A stretch of 60,690 nt of DNA. It comes from Paenibacillus sp. NFR01 (GTDB lineage: Bacteria; Bacillota; Bacilli; Paenibacillales; Paenibacillaceae). The notes under the pieces were generated by a model that was not told the DNA's origin, did no database searches, and was given only the letters and a program-made list of their open reading frames with translations. The position numbers were made by a program, and so were the translations under genes. Below, piece by piece: positions 22,528 to 29,725 of this stretch (positions are counted from its first letter, which is position 1; every line of letters starts with the position of its first letter). Location: NCBI RefSeq assembly GCF_900111565.1, contig NZ_FOIK01000010.1, positions 1 to 60,690 on the forward strand. Direction: 5' to 3'.

Positions 22528-25035
22528 TTAGCTGACAGTACGCGGACGCTCCATCCTGCCGATCCCGGGCATATGCAGGCTCGACCACTCCGGATGATAA
22601 TGATCCACCCGGCTAACGACGATCGTCATATCGTCATGGATAGCCTGTCCCTGATAGCGGATGACCTTCTCCAGTAACTCATCGGCCATTTCCTGGGGAT
22701 CGCTGCCCTCCAGCTCCTGAATGAGCCGTTTCATCCATATTTCTTTATTAACGGCATATCCAGGCGCATCGTAAATACCATCCGTCATCATAAAGAGAAT
22801 ATCCCCTGCATGCAGCTGGAGGGTAATCAGCTCCACATCGATATCCTGAATGATGCCAATCGGCAAATTGCTGGCCGTTACCGGAATCACTTCACTGCCC
22901 CGGCGGATAAAACTCGGCGCGGAAGCGATTTTCATAAATGTCGTCTGCGCCGAATACTGGTCAATCAGCGCCATGTCGACCGTCGCGTAAAATTCATCCG
23001 GGGAACGCAGCAGCAGAATGGAATTGACGGATTTCACCGCCAATTTCTCATCCATTCCCGACTGCAGCAGCTTCTCCAGCATCGACAACGCGGCGCTGCT
23101 CTCCATCCGCGCGCGTTCGCCGTTCCCCATGCCGTCGCTGACCGCAACGGCGAACGTTCCGTTGCCCAGCTCCTTTGTGCTGAAGCTATCGCCGGAGAGG
23201 ACATCGCCGCCTTTGGCCGCCGACGATACGCCGGTCGACACTTCAAACGCTTTGGCCGAGCCGAAGGTGACCATCGACAGGCCGTCGCGGCGTGCCATGG
23301 CCGTCTCGCTGATGACGGCGATATTCTCCTCCAGAATATCGGACAAGAGCGGCGCAATGATCTTGCGGCATTCGTCAAAGCCGCGCGTATACGCATGCAC
23401 CACTTCAATCTCGATCTTCCCGGGATCGAGGGTCACGATTTCGATGCTGTGGATGGACAGCCCGAGCTTCTCCAGTGCCTCGCGGATTTGCCCTTCCTGG
23501 CGGTACATGGCTTGTCCTTCGCGTTTGATCTCGCGCGCCAGGTCCTCCATGACCTGCGAAACGCCGGAAAGCTGCTCGGCGACGAATTGGCGGCTGTCGT
23601 AAATCTGTTTTTTCCAGCGCAGATCATGCTGGTACATTTCGTACTGGCCCTTCATGACGCCAAGCACTTCCGCCGTTTTGCCGCAGAGCCGGCTGTATTC
23701 CGGCGGCAGCGCCGCCGCTTCAATCTCCGGCTTGTCCTCTACGGCAGACATCATATCGGTCATATACTTGTACGTTTGATAGAATTTCGCATCCCAGCAA
23801 TGGCTGCGCCGGATGCAGCCGGCGCAGACGGTGTCTGTCACCGCACTCATGAAATCGCCCATTTCCTTGTCGCTTTTGCCGACATCGCCCGAACGGGGAA
23901 TCTGGTTAAAGCTGCTGGAGAGCTGTTGGAACACCTGCGAGAACTGGGTCACCCGTTCGGCAGTAATATCCCGGACCCTGCGGGCATATTCATGTTGGGA
24001 GCGGCTGTGATCCGCAGTTCCCGGCACATATTTGGCAATGGAAGAAATGATTCCCTTTGGTGTAAGAAGAAACAACAGCACCGCGGCGCAGGTCTCCCAG
24101 GTGGACGCCATGACATCGCCCGGACCGAGAAAATAAACGGAAAGAATGGTCGATCCGAGAAGCATGCCGATGGATACGGCGCCTTTACGCCCGGACTGCA
24201 TCATCCCCGCCAGCATGCCGGAAAAGGCCAGCAGGCTCATCTGATAAATCGCACCGATATCCGCCAGGCTGAGAATCAGCCCGGTGACGACGCCGACCGC
24301 CGCACCGAGCGGGGCACCGCCGGCCATGGCGAAGAGTAAAATCAGAAAGCGCGAAAGAATATGCTCCGGCGACAGCCCGCCCACGGACCAGCCGACCAGG
24401 CCGGTCATGACGGAGGCCAGCAGAATCATCAGGCAGAGCACCTCGTCGTTGCGCAGCAGCCTTGTTTTTTGCTTATAGATAAACAGCGGAAGCGCCTGCA
24501 GAAATACCAGCGTCAATACAAACCCAAGCAATGCATCCAGGGCGGTCATCAGAAGCGGCAACCAGTCAAGCGAAGGGCCGATGACGACCCGGAATAACCC
24601 AACCAGAAAGGATGACACAAAGACCATAAGCGGCGCATAAGACAATTCTACCCGCTCGAAGGTCACCAGCCCGCGGTAGATCAGGGAGAAGACCGCAAGC
24701 TCCGCGGCCACGGCGACGGCACCGGGGAACGGCGTGAACAAACTGCCGGCAATCAGTGAGGCCGCCACCGGAAGGACCGAATCCTTGCGCATAAAGAGAA
24801 TGACGGCAAAATAGGCGGCGGCGAACGGCGTCAGCTCGTCCAAAATCATGGCGCGGCCAAGTAGAAAACCCATCAGCGTGAGCAGCAGCGTCCATCGTTT
24901 CAGGACGATCTGCTGAAGCAGTGGCTGTCTCAGGCACCAAGCGGCAAGCCGCGCGCCCCAGCCCTCTTTTTCCGAAACCTCTTCGCGGTCCGCTTTAACC
25001 CACTCCGGCAAATTCACCACACTGCTTTTACTCAT
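22528..25035 (-). CDS. spoIIE: Stage II sporulation protein E (PP2C phosphatase)
   Basis: Dephosphorylates SpoIIAA at the forespore septum and thereby activates sigma-F. The protein of about 835 residues has roughly ten membrane helices (about 45-335), a central FtsZ-interaction region and a C-terminal PP2C domain (from about 605) with metal motifs AVSDGMGNGE and HDDMTIVVS. A CxxC pair lies in VCAGCIRRSHCWD. I start at the ATG of MSKSSVVN. A TTG two codons earlier is an alternative. The promoter carries Spo0A-like boxes. yabS and yabT follow without a visible terminator. Confidence 0.97.
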   Translation of the reverse strand: MSKSSVVNLPEWVKADREEVSEKEGWGARLAAWCLRQPLLQQIVLKRWTLLLTLMGFLLGRAMILDELTPFAAAYFAVILFMRKDSVLPVAASLIAGSLFTPFPGAVAVAAELAVFSLIYRGLVTFERVELSYAPLMVFVSSFLVGLFRVVIGPSLDWLPLLMTALDALLGFVLTLVFLQALPLFIYKQKTRLLRNDEVLCLMILLASVMTGLVGWSVGGLSPEHILSRFLILLFAMAGGAPLGAAVGVVTGLILSLADIGAIYQMSLLAFSGMLAGMMQSGRKGAVSIGMLLGSTILSVYFLGPGDVMASTWETCAAVLLFLLTPKGIISSIAKYVPGTADHSRSQHEYARRVRDITAERVTQFSQVFQQLSSSFNQIPRSGDVGKSDKEMGDFMSAVTDTVCAGCIRRSHCWDAKFYQTYKYMTDMMSAVEDKPEIEAAALPPEYSRLCGKTAEVLGVMKGQYEMYQHDLRWKKQIYDSRQFVAEQLSGVSQVMEDLAREIKREGQAMYRQEGQIREALEKLGLSIHSIEIVTLDPGKIEIEVVHAYTRGFDECRKIIAPLLSDILEENIAVISETAMARRDGLSMVTFGSAKAFEVSTGVSSAAKGGDVLSGDSFSTKELGNGTFAVAVSDGMGNGERARMESSAALSMLEKLLQSGMDEKLAVKSVNSILLLRSPDEFYATVDMALIDQYSAQTTFMKIASAPSFIRRGSEVIPVTASNLPIGIIQDIDVELITLQLHAGDILFMMTDGIYDAPGYAVNKEIWMKRLIQELEGSDPQEMADELLEKVIRYQGQAIHDDMTIVVSRVDHYHPEWSSLHMPGIGRMERPRTVS

Positions 25036-25076
25036 CTTCAATCCGCACCACCCGTCTAGGAATTTTATTGGTTCCC

Positions 25077-25145
25077 ATTATATAGCGGGGGTCTTTGGAA
25101 AGTTTGTCAGAACATCAGGGCGCGTCCAAAGAAATTTCCGACAAA
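25077..25145 (-). promoter_or_regulatory. spoIIE promoter with two Spo0A-box-like sites
   Basis: A perfect -10 TATAAT (25077-25082) has no proper -35 at 17 nt. Instead TTTGTCAGA (plus strand, 25103-25111) and TTTGTCGGA (minus strand, 25137-25145) each match 8 of 9 positions of the Spo0A box TTTGTCRAA and are centred about 37 and 71 nt upstream of the expected start. B. subtilis spoIIE is a Spo0A-activated sigma-A promoter with the same unusual architecture (known). Confidence 0.65.
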
Positions 25146-25324
25146 AAAGCCAACGCCGACAATCGGCCGAAAAGTATGCTTATCCCTTGCCCGGCCCCGG
25201 TTTGGCCGCTTGCCCGCACCGGCAATCCTCCGACATTCGCCGCCGGGGGGAAGCCGATTCGCCAGCGATTGCCCCGGAGTGGTGCATTATTGGCAAAGAT
25301 GCTGTCGGCAATTTATTATCGTGG

Positions 25325-25361
25325 CGACAAAAAAACCGCAGAGGCTGGAAGCCCTGCGGTT
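25325..25361 (-). terminator. Terminator of yabR
   Basis: CCGCAG (25336-25341) pairs with CTGCGG (25354-25359), extended by A-T pairs, and a T run follows on the minus strand. The rest of the 344-nt yabR-spoIIE gap holds only the spoIIE promoter. No tRNA is present here. Confidence 0.9.
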
Positions 25362-25379
25362 ATTGCAACAACTATGGAA

Positions 25380-25877
25380 TTAAACGCGCTTCGCTCCGCG
25401 ACCGCCGCGTTTTCCTTCTGTGTTCTTCTTGATCGAAGACATCCGTTCTTCGCTGTCTTTCAGGAAGCGTGACATTTTATCCTCGAATGAAGGTTTACCG
25501 GCTGCAGGCTTGAATGGACGCCCTCCCCGTTCACGGTTAAATCCACCGCCACCACCGCCGCCGCTACCTCCACCAAAACGGTCACCGCCGCTTGGACGAT
25601 CCGGTCTTGGAGCTCTTGGAGGACGTACTTCCGATGCCGGCTTGTCGACGGCTTGCTTAATGGAAAGCCCGATCTTACCGTCCTTGTCGACATTGATCAC
25701 CTTGACGGTTACTACATCACCAATCTTCAAATGATCGTTAACATCCTTGACGTAGTTATCAGCGATTTCCGAAATGTGAACGAGCCCTGTGACACCTCCT
25801 GACAGATCCACAAATGCTCCGAAATGCGTGATGCCTGTCACCTTGCCTTCTAACTTGGTGCCCACTTCAATTGCCAT
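25380..25877 (-). CDS. yabR: S1-domain RNA-binding protein YabR
   Basis: General-stress-type S1 protein. An S1 OB-fold (about 3-75: VGTKLEGKVTGITHFGAFVDL and DGKIGLSIKQA) is followed by a Pro/Arg/Gly-rich insert with an unbroken run of seven glycines, then the conserved tail SFEDKMSRFLKDSEERMSSIKKNTEGKRGGRGAKR. It has 165 residues, versus about 128 in B. subtilis; the extra length is the glycine-rich insert. I start at MAIEVGTKL to match the family, with GGGAGG 13 nt upstream. The open frame continues 30 codons further but over the promoter. Confidence 0.93.
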   Translation of the reverse strand: MAIEVGTKLEGKVTGITHFGAFVDLSGGVTGLVHISEIADNYVKDVNDHLKIGDVVTVKVINVDKDGKIGLSIKQAVDKPASEVRPPRAPRPDRPSGGDRFGGGSGGGGGGGFNRERGGRPFKPAAGKPSFEDKMSRFLKDSEERMSSIKKNTEGKRGGRGAKRV

Positions 25878-25943
25878 AGAATAAAATGATCCTCCCTTAA
25901 AAATATACAGCCGAATAGTTGCTACCCGGTCTGCGGTGATTTG

Positions 25944-25972
25944 ATTATACAGTAAAGAACAAGGCAAGGCAA
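25944..25972 (-). promoter_or_regulatory. Sigma-A promoter of yabR
   Basis: TTGCCT (25967-25972), a 17-nt spacer and a perfect TATAAT (25944-25949). It lies in the short divIC-yabR gap. Confidence 0.75.
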
Positions 25973-25999
25973 CAGAGCGAAAGCCCTTTTCCCTTGGGC

Positions 26000-26338
26000 T
26001 TATTGCTCTGTATCGTCCGTACGGATCGGCTTTTCCCCTCGGGGATACATATTATAGTTTTTGCGCGCCAGCTGGCCGACATACTCGTCGTCCTCCAGCC
26101 GGGACACATCATATTTCAATTGGTTAAGTGAATTGGTCACATTGTCGCTGCTCGCCTGCTTCTGCGCAAGCTGCTCACTCTTCTCCGCGATGGCGGCGCT
26201 TTGGGCAAAGAAGATATACCCCGCCCAGCCGAAAAACACGCCTACGGCGAGAACCCATATCAATCTTCTTCTCTTGGCGCCCTGAGCTGAAGCCGTCTTG
26301 CCGCTCCCGCTTTTCTCTTCCGCAGAAAATCTGTTCAT
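26000..26338 (-). CDS. divIC: Septum formation initiator DivIC
   Basis: Bitopic division protein that works with FtsL and DivIB at the septum. The 112 residues consist of a short cytoplasmic part rich in basic residues, one membrane helix (about 26-46), a coiled coil (about 48-85) and the family end EYVGQLARKNYNMYPRGEKPI. An inverted repeat (ACAGAGC with GCTCTGT) starts inside its last codons and reaches 25972 without a U-run. Confidence 0.95.
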   Translation of the reverse strand: MNRFSAEEKSGSGKTASAQGAKRRRLIWVLAVGVFFGWAGYIFFAQSAAIAEKSEQLAQKQASSDNVTNSLNQLKYDVSRLEDDEYVGQLARKNYNMYPRGEKPIRTDDTEQ

Positions 26339-26362
26339 GCAGCTTGTACCTCCAGTTTTCGA

Positions 26363-26926
26363 TCAACGTTGTCGCCAAGCGGCAATCCGCTCGGACAGTT
26401 TCTTCACCCAGGCGCTGTGGTAAAGCCGGGACCAGTGCGGAGAGATCCACCTGACCGGAAGCACCCAGATCGGCTTGGTCATAACTTTCAGAACCTTGAG
26501 GATAAACAGCAGGATGCGGCCCGTAAGCACCAGCGTTCCCCGAAGCAAACGCCACAGCCCGCGGAGCGGCCCGCCGATCACCGTCTTGATGATTCTCCAC
26601 AGCAGCCGGAAAGTATACTGTACCGATAGAATTAACATTACCACAAAACGCTTCACCGTAACACTGAAGATCAAAAAATAGACCCATATGCCTAGAAACA
26701 ATCCTACGAAGACATAAAACCGCAGCTCTCCCTGATTTCCGGCATACATCATGCGAAACACGAACAGCGCGGCAAGCAGCCAGTAGAACAAGTCGAGCAG
26801 CGCGTTCAGCCACCTTGGGAATGTCAGCTTGAGTGACAGCACCCGGTAGCTGTCATAGGCCAGTCCCATAGCGGCGCCGGATAAGAGCATGTAGAACAGC
26901 GTGACCCATTGGATGGCCGGGTTCAT
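26363..26926 (-). CDS. yabQ: Spore cortex biosynthesis protein YabQ
   Basis: Polytopic membrane protein needed for spore cortex assembly in B. subtilis (known). The 187-residue product opens with IQWVTLFYMLLSGAAMGLAYDSYRV and has about four hydrophobic helices before residue 105, followed by a basic amphipathic tail. Its start overlaps the yabP stop by 4 bp. It is likely expressed in the mother cell with yabP under sigma-E. Confidence 0.94.
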   Translation of the reverse strand: MNPAIQWVTLFYMLLSGAAMGLAYDSYRVLSLKLTFPRWLNALLDLFYWLLAALFVFRMMYAGNQGELRFYVFVGLFLGIWVYFLIFSVTVKRFVVMLILSVQYTFRLLWRIIKTVIGGPLRGLWRLLRGTLVLTGRILLFILKVLKVMTKPIWVLPVRWISPHWSRLYHSAWVKKLSERIAAWRQR

Positions 26927-27207
26927 TTAAACAGCTTGCCGAGAAAACCTTTGTTTTTGCCCTGCGCCCCGGGATCGAGATAAACCAGCGACTGGATGTT
27001 TCCTTCCAAAGAGAGCAGTCCGTTCTCCAGGCTGAGGTTTTTGATATGTAAATGGTTTCCGCGAATCGTCAGGTGGCCGAGCTCGGTCCGCAGCAGGAAC
27101 TCCTCGCTGTCGAAGCTCTCCACATTTTGTACGCCGGTCAGCTCCAGTTGCTTGCGGCTGCGCATGTGCAGATCATGCTGCTTGTTGGTTTTGGCTGGCT
27201 CAATCAT
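26923..27207 (-). CDS. yabP: Sporulation protein YabP
   Basis: Small 94-residue YabP/YqfC-family protein, probably peripheral on the mother-cell side of the spore membranes (inference). It has the family pattern RKQLELTGVQNVESFDSEEFLL and LTIRGNHLHIKNLSLENGLLSLEGNI. The ribosome site AAGGAGG is 10 nt before ATG. It sits directly downstream of the rqcP terminator and a possible sigma-E promoter. Confidence 0.94.
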   Translation of the reverse strand: MIEPAKTNKQHDLHMRSRKQLELTGVQNVESFDSEEFLLRTELGHLTIRGNHLHIKNLSLENGLLSLEGNIQSLVYLDPGAQGKNKGFLGKLFK

Positions 27208-27234
27208 GGCATGTACCCCTCCTTATTTGGTACT

Positions 27235-27262
27235 AATCTATGGCCCGAGGAGAGATTATAGA
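27235..27262 (-). promoter_or_regulatory. Possible sigma-E promoter of yabPQ
   Basis: On the minus strand CATAGATT (27235-27242) resembles the sigma-E -10 box, with an AT-rich TCTATAAT 12 nt upstream in the place of the -35. The -35 match is weak. The call rests on the sporulation role of yabPQ and on the terminator just upstream. Confidence 0.35.
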
Positions 27263-27263
27263 A

Positions 27264-27306
27264 CAAAAAAAGCGCCCCTTTACGTAATGTAAAGAGACGC
27301 TTTTTC
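27264..27306 (-). terminator. Terminator of the hup-rqcP unit
   Basis: An AAAAAGCG...CGCTTTTT stem with an inner CTTTAC/GTAAAG stem, followed by seven T on the minus strand. The structure is nearly symmetrical and has a T run on the other strand as well. Confidence 0.85.
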
Positions 27307-27325
27307 CGCGAACCCAGCCCTGCTT

Positions 27326-27604
27326 CTACCAGTCGAGCCCGTTGCTCTTCGCAACCGGCTCCTCCCGGACCAGCGAATACATGCCGGCGGCTTCGTCTTT
27401 GCGGGTCGTTTCGACCAGTTTTTCGACTTTGACCGTCACCAGCTTCTGACCGAACTGCACGGTGATCTCGTCGCCGAGCTTCACGGTGCTGCTGGGCTTG
27501 GCTTCCCGCCCGTTGATCAGCACCCGGCCTTGGTCGGACACGTCCTTGGCCACCGTACGGCGTTTGATCAAACGGGAGACTTTCAAAAATTTATCAACAC
27601 GCAT
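27326..27604 (-). CDS. rqcP: Ribosome quality control factor RqcP (YabO), S4 domain
   Basis: Binds stalled 50S subunits and promotes poly-alanine tailing together with RqcH (established for B. subtilis YabO). The 92-residue product is an S4 RNA-binding domain: MRVDKFLKVSRLIKRRTVAK, then VLINGREAKPSSTVKLGD. Its ATG overlaps the hup stop codon by one base (TAATG), so translation is coupled to HU. Confidence 0.95.
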   Translation of the reverse strand: MRVDKFLKVSRLIKRRTVAKDVSDQGRVLINGREAKPSSTVKLGDEITVQFGQKLVTVKVEKLVETTRKDEAAGMYSLVREEPVAKSNGLDW

Positions 27605-27876
27605 TAGTTGACGGCTTCTTTAAGCTTGTTGCCCGCCTTGAAGGCAGGTACAGTGGATTCAGGAATTTCGATAGGTGTGCCCGATTGCGGGTTGCGGCCG
27701 GTGCGGCCGGAACGTTTGCGGGTTTCGAAAGTGCCGAAGCCGATCAGCTGAACTTTGTCTCCGCCGGCCAGTGCATCGGTAATTTCGCTCAATACGCCGT
27801 TGATTACGGCTTCAACGTCTTTTTTTGCCAATCCGCTTTTTTCGGAAATGTTGTTGACCAGATCTGTCTTGTTCAT
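27604..27876 (-). CDS. hup: DNA-binding protein HU
   Basis: Histone-like dimeric nucleoid protein. The 90 residues show the HU signature GFGTFETRKRSGRTGRNPQ and the N-terminal MNKTDLVNNISEKSGLAKKD. The ribosome site is GGGAGGA upstream of ATG. HU next to mazG and rqcP is known from Paenibacillus and Clostridia, whereas B. subtilis hbs is elsewhere, so this may be the older arrangement. Confidence 0.97.
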   Translation of the reverse strand: MNKTDLVNNISEKSGLAKKDVEAVINGVLSEITDALAGGDKVQLIGFGTFETRKRSGRTGRNPQSGTPIEIPESTVPAFKAGNKLKEAVN

Positions 27877-28114
27877 TGTTTAAGTTCCTCCCAGGGTACG
27901 AAAAAATAAATGAAATGAAGCTTTGCCGCATAATCTGCCGCAATTTGTCATTTCGTCTTTATGATATTCTGGATACTGCTTTGAATTCCTGCTGAATGGA
28001 CCGGATTTTTTTGAAAAACGGGACATTGGTGCTAGAAAATGCTTCTCCATTCCCAGCATTGCCGCATCGTAAGCCGGATATACCGGGCATGACGGCCCCG
28101 GATCAGAAGACGGT

Positions 28115-29614
28115 TCAGCCTTTGCGCTCCTCGGCTTTGGCTTCCTGCCAGAGCTCCTCCATTTGCTCGAGCGTGCTGTCGCCCGGGCGGCTTCCCCGCT
28201 CCGCCAGCCGGCGCTCAATGTACTGGAACCGGGAAACGAACTTACGGTTGGTGCGGGTCAGGGCTTCCTCCGGGTCGGCGCCGATAAACCGGGCAACATT
28301 GGTGGCTGCGAACAGCAGGTCGCCGAGCTCCAGCATTTGCTCTTCGGCAGGCAGGCCGGCTTCCACCGCCTGTGACAGCTCTTCGACCTCCTCGCGGACC
28401 TTGACGAGGCAATCGGCCGCATTCCCCCAGTCGAAGCCGACCTTCGATGCTTTCTTCTGCAGCTTGTACGCCTTCATGAGCGCCGGGAGATCGCGGGGAA
28501 CGCCGCTGAGCGCGGATTCCGCCTCCGGCTGGATGCCTTTTCGCCGCTTCTCTTCGGCTTTCATGCCTTCCCAGTTCTGCAGCGCCGCTTCCGCGTCGCG
28601 GGCGTCCTTGTCGCCGAACACATGCGGATGCCGGAAGATCAGCTTGTCGTTCAGCGTTTCAATGACATCGAATACGTTGAAGGTGCCAATCTCTTCCTCC
28701 ATTTGCGAATGCAGCATGATCTGCAGCAGCAGATCGCCCAGTTCCTCCTTCATATGGTCCGGATCGTCCTCATCGATTGTTTCAAGTACCTCGTAGGTTT
28801 CTTCGATCAAGTTTTTGCGCAGCGAGTCGTGCGTCTGCTCCCGGTCCCACGGGCAGCCTTCGGGACTGCGCAGAATGCCGACGATTTCATGCAGGCGGGC
28901 GAACGTACGCCCCCGGACATCGCCCGACGCATTAGCCGGTACGTACACCAGCGACAGATTGCCGTAGCCCTCCAAACGGTCCAGCTCATACAGCGGAACC
29001 CGCTCGATCTTCTCTTCGCCTTCCACGCCGAGGGCATGTCCGACCACGACCTCGTATTCCGGGGGATACAGCTCCATCAGGCATAGCTTCGTCTCCGAAG
29101 CCGTAAAGCTGTCGTACACCTGACCGATCAGGGTGTGCAGCTCCGGCTGAAGCTGATGACTGCGGATCCCGGAGGCATCGAGCAGTTGAAACCCTTCGAT
29201 CGGATCAAAGCCGAGACGCACGAAAGCCTCGTCTAGGAAGCTTTCGCCGCCGAGAATGTCGAGGTTAATCCCGACTTCCGCGCAGCGCGAGCGCAATTGG
29301 GATACGGCCGACTCGGCCACCATCGGATGCCCCGGAACGGCATACACGATCTCCGTACCTTCCGGTGCCTTCAGCGCCTCGTCCACCAGCCGGTTCGTAA
29401 TTGCCGCGTACACCTCCGGGAAAGAATCCAGCGATTCGTACAGGGCGTCGAATGTGTGCCATTTCAGTTCCATTTCCGCCAGCAGCCCGACGACTGGATG
29501 TTTGTCCGTCCGCAGATAGACGGCGGTCGCCGATTTCAGCTTTTTGATAATGCCGAGGGTCAGCCGGTCGGGATTGCCCGAGCCCAGGCCGACGACGGTC
29601 AGATTTGCGCTCAT
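28115..29614 (-). CDS. mazG: Fusion of tetrapyrrole-methylase-like domain and MazG NTP pyrophosphohydrolase (YabN)
   Basis: Two-domain housecleaning enzyme. Residues about 3-220 form a SAM-dependent methylase-like (TP-methylase) domain with LTVVGLGSGNPDRLT and YAVPGHPMVAES. Residues about 240-480 hold two MazG units with the metal-binding EEtYEVLE and EELGDLLLQ motifs and a second pair, REEVEELSQ and ELGDLLFA. The length of 499 is typical for YabN. The start has AAGGAG 9 nt upstream. MazG hydrolyses NTPs to NMP and pyrophosphate (known); the role of the first domain is not known. Confidence 0.95.
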   Translation of the reverse strand: MSANLTVVGLGSGNPDRLTLGIIKKLKSATAVYLRTDKHPVVGLLAEMELKWHTFDALYESLDSFPEVYAAITNRLVDEALKAPEGTEIVYAVPGHPMVAESAVSQLRSRCAEVGINLDILGGESFLDEAFVRLGFDPIEGFQLLDASGIRSHQLQPELHTLIGQVYDSFTASETKLCLMELYPPEYEVVVGHALGVEGEEKIERVPLYELDRLEGYGNLSLVYVPANASGDVRGRTFARLHEIVGILRSPEGCPWDREQTHDSLRKNLIEETYEVLETIDEDDPDHMKEELGDLLLQIMLHSQMEEEIGTFNVFDVIETLNDKLIFRHPHVFGDKDARDAEAALQNWEGMKAEEKRRKGIQPEAESALSGVPRDLPALMKAYKLQKKASKVGFDWGNAADCLVKVREEVEELSQAVEAGLPAEEQMLELGDLLFAATNVARFIGADPEEALTRTNRKFVSRFQYIERRLAERGSRPGDSTLEQMEELWQEAKAEERKG

Positions 29615-29674
29615 TGCTATTCACTCCTTGGGGGCAGCCGTTCCCCGCAGGAAACCGGACCGCCGGATATGTAA

Positions 29675-29688
29675 CGCCATATATGGCG
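29675..29688. repeat. 14-bp perfect palindrome CGCCATATATGGCG
   Basis: A perfect palindrome in the 111-nt gap between yabM and mazG. It could be a small operator or an mRNA hairpin. I know of no regulator with this site. Confidence 0.6.
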
Positions 29689-29725
29689 CTGACGAAGTCA
29701 CGATGCCGCAAGCGCTGCGCCTCCT

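Noticed and set aside
22810..24339. Plus-strand frame of 509 codons across spoIIE
   Set aside because: Shadow of spoIIE; rich in His, Arg and Gln as expected for reverse-complement reading, with no recognisable domain.
25036..25379. Possible tRNA genes between yabR and spoIIE, where B. subtilis has some
   Set aside because: No T-loop or CCA-end pattern on either strand; only the spoIIE promoter and the yabR terminator are visible.
27877..28114. Promoter for hup in the mazG-hup gap
   Set aside because: Several partial -35 and -10 boxes exist, but none has an acceptable pair and spacing, so I report none.
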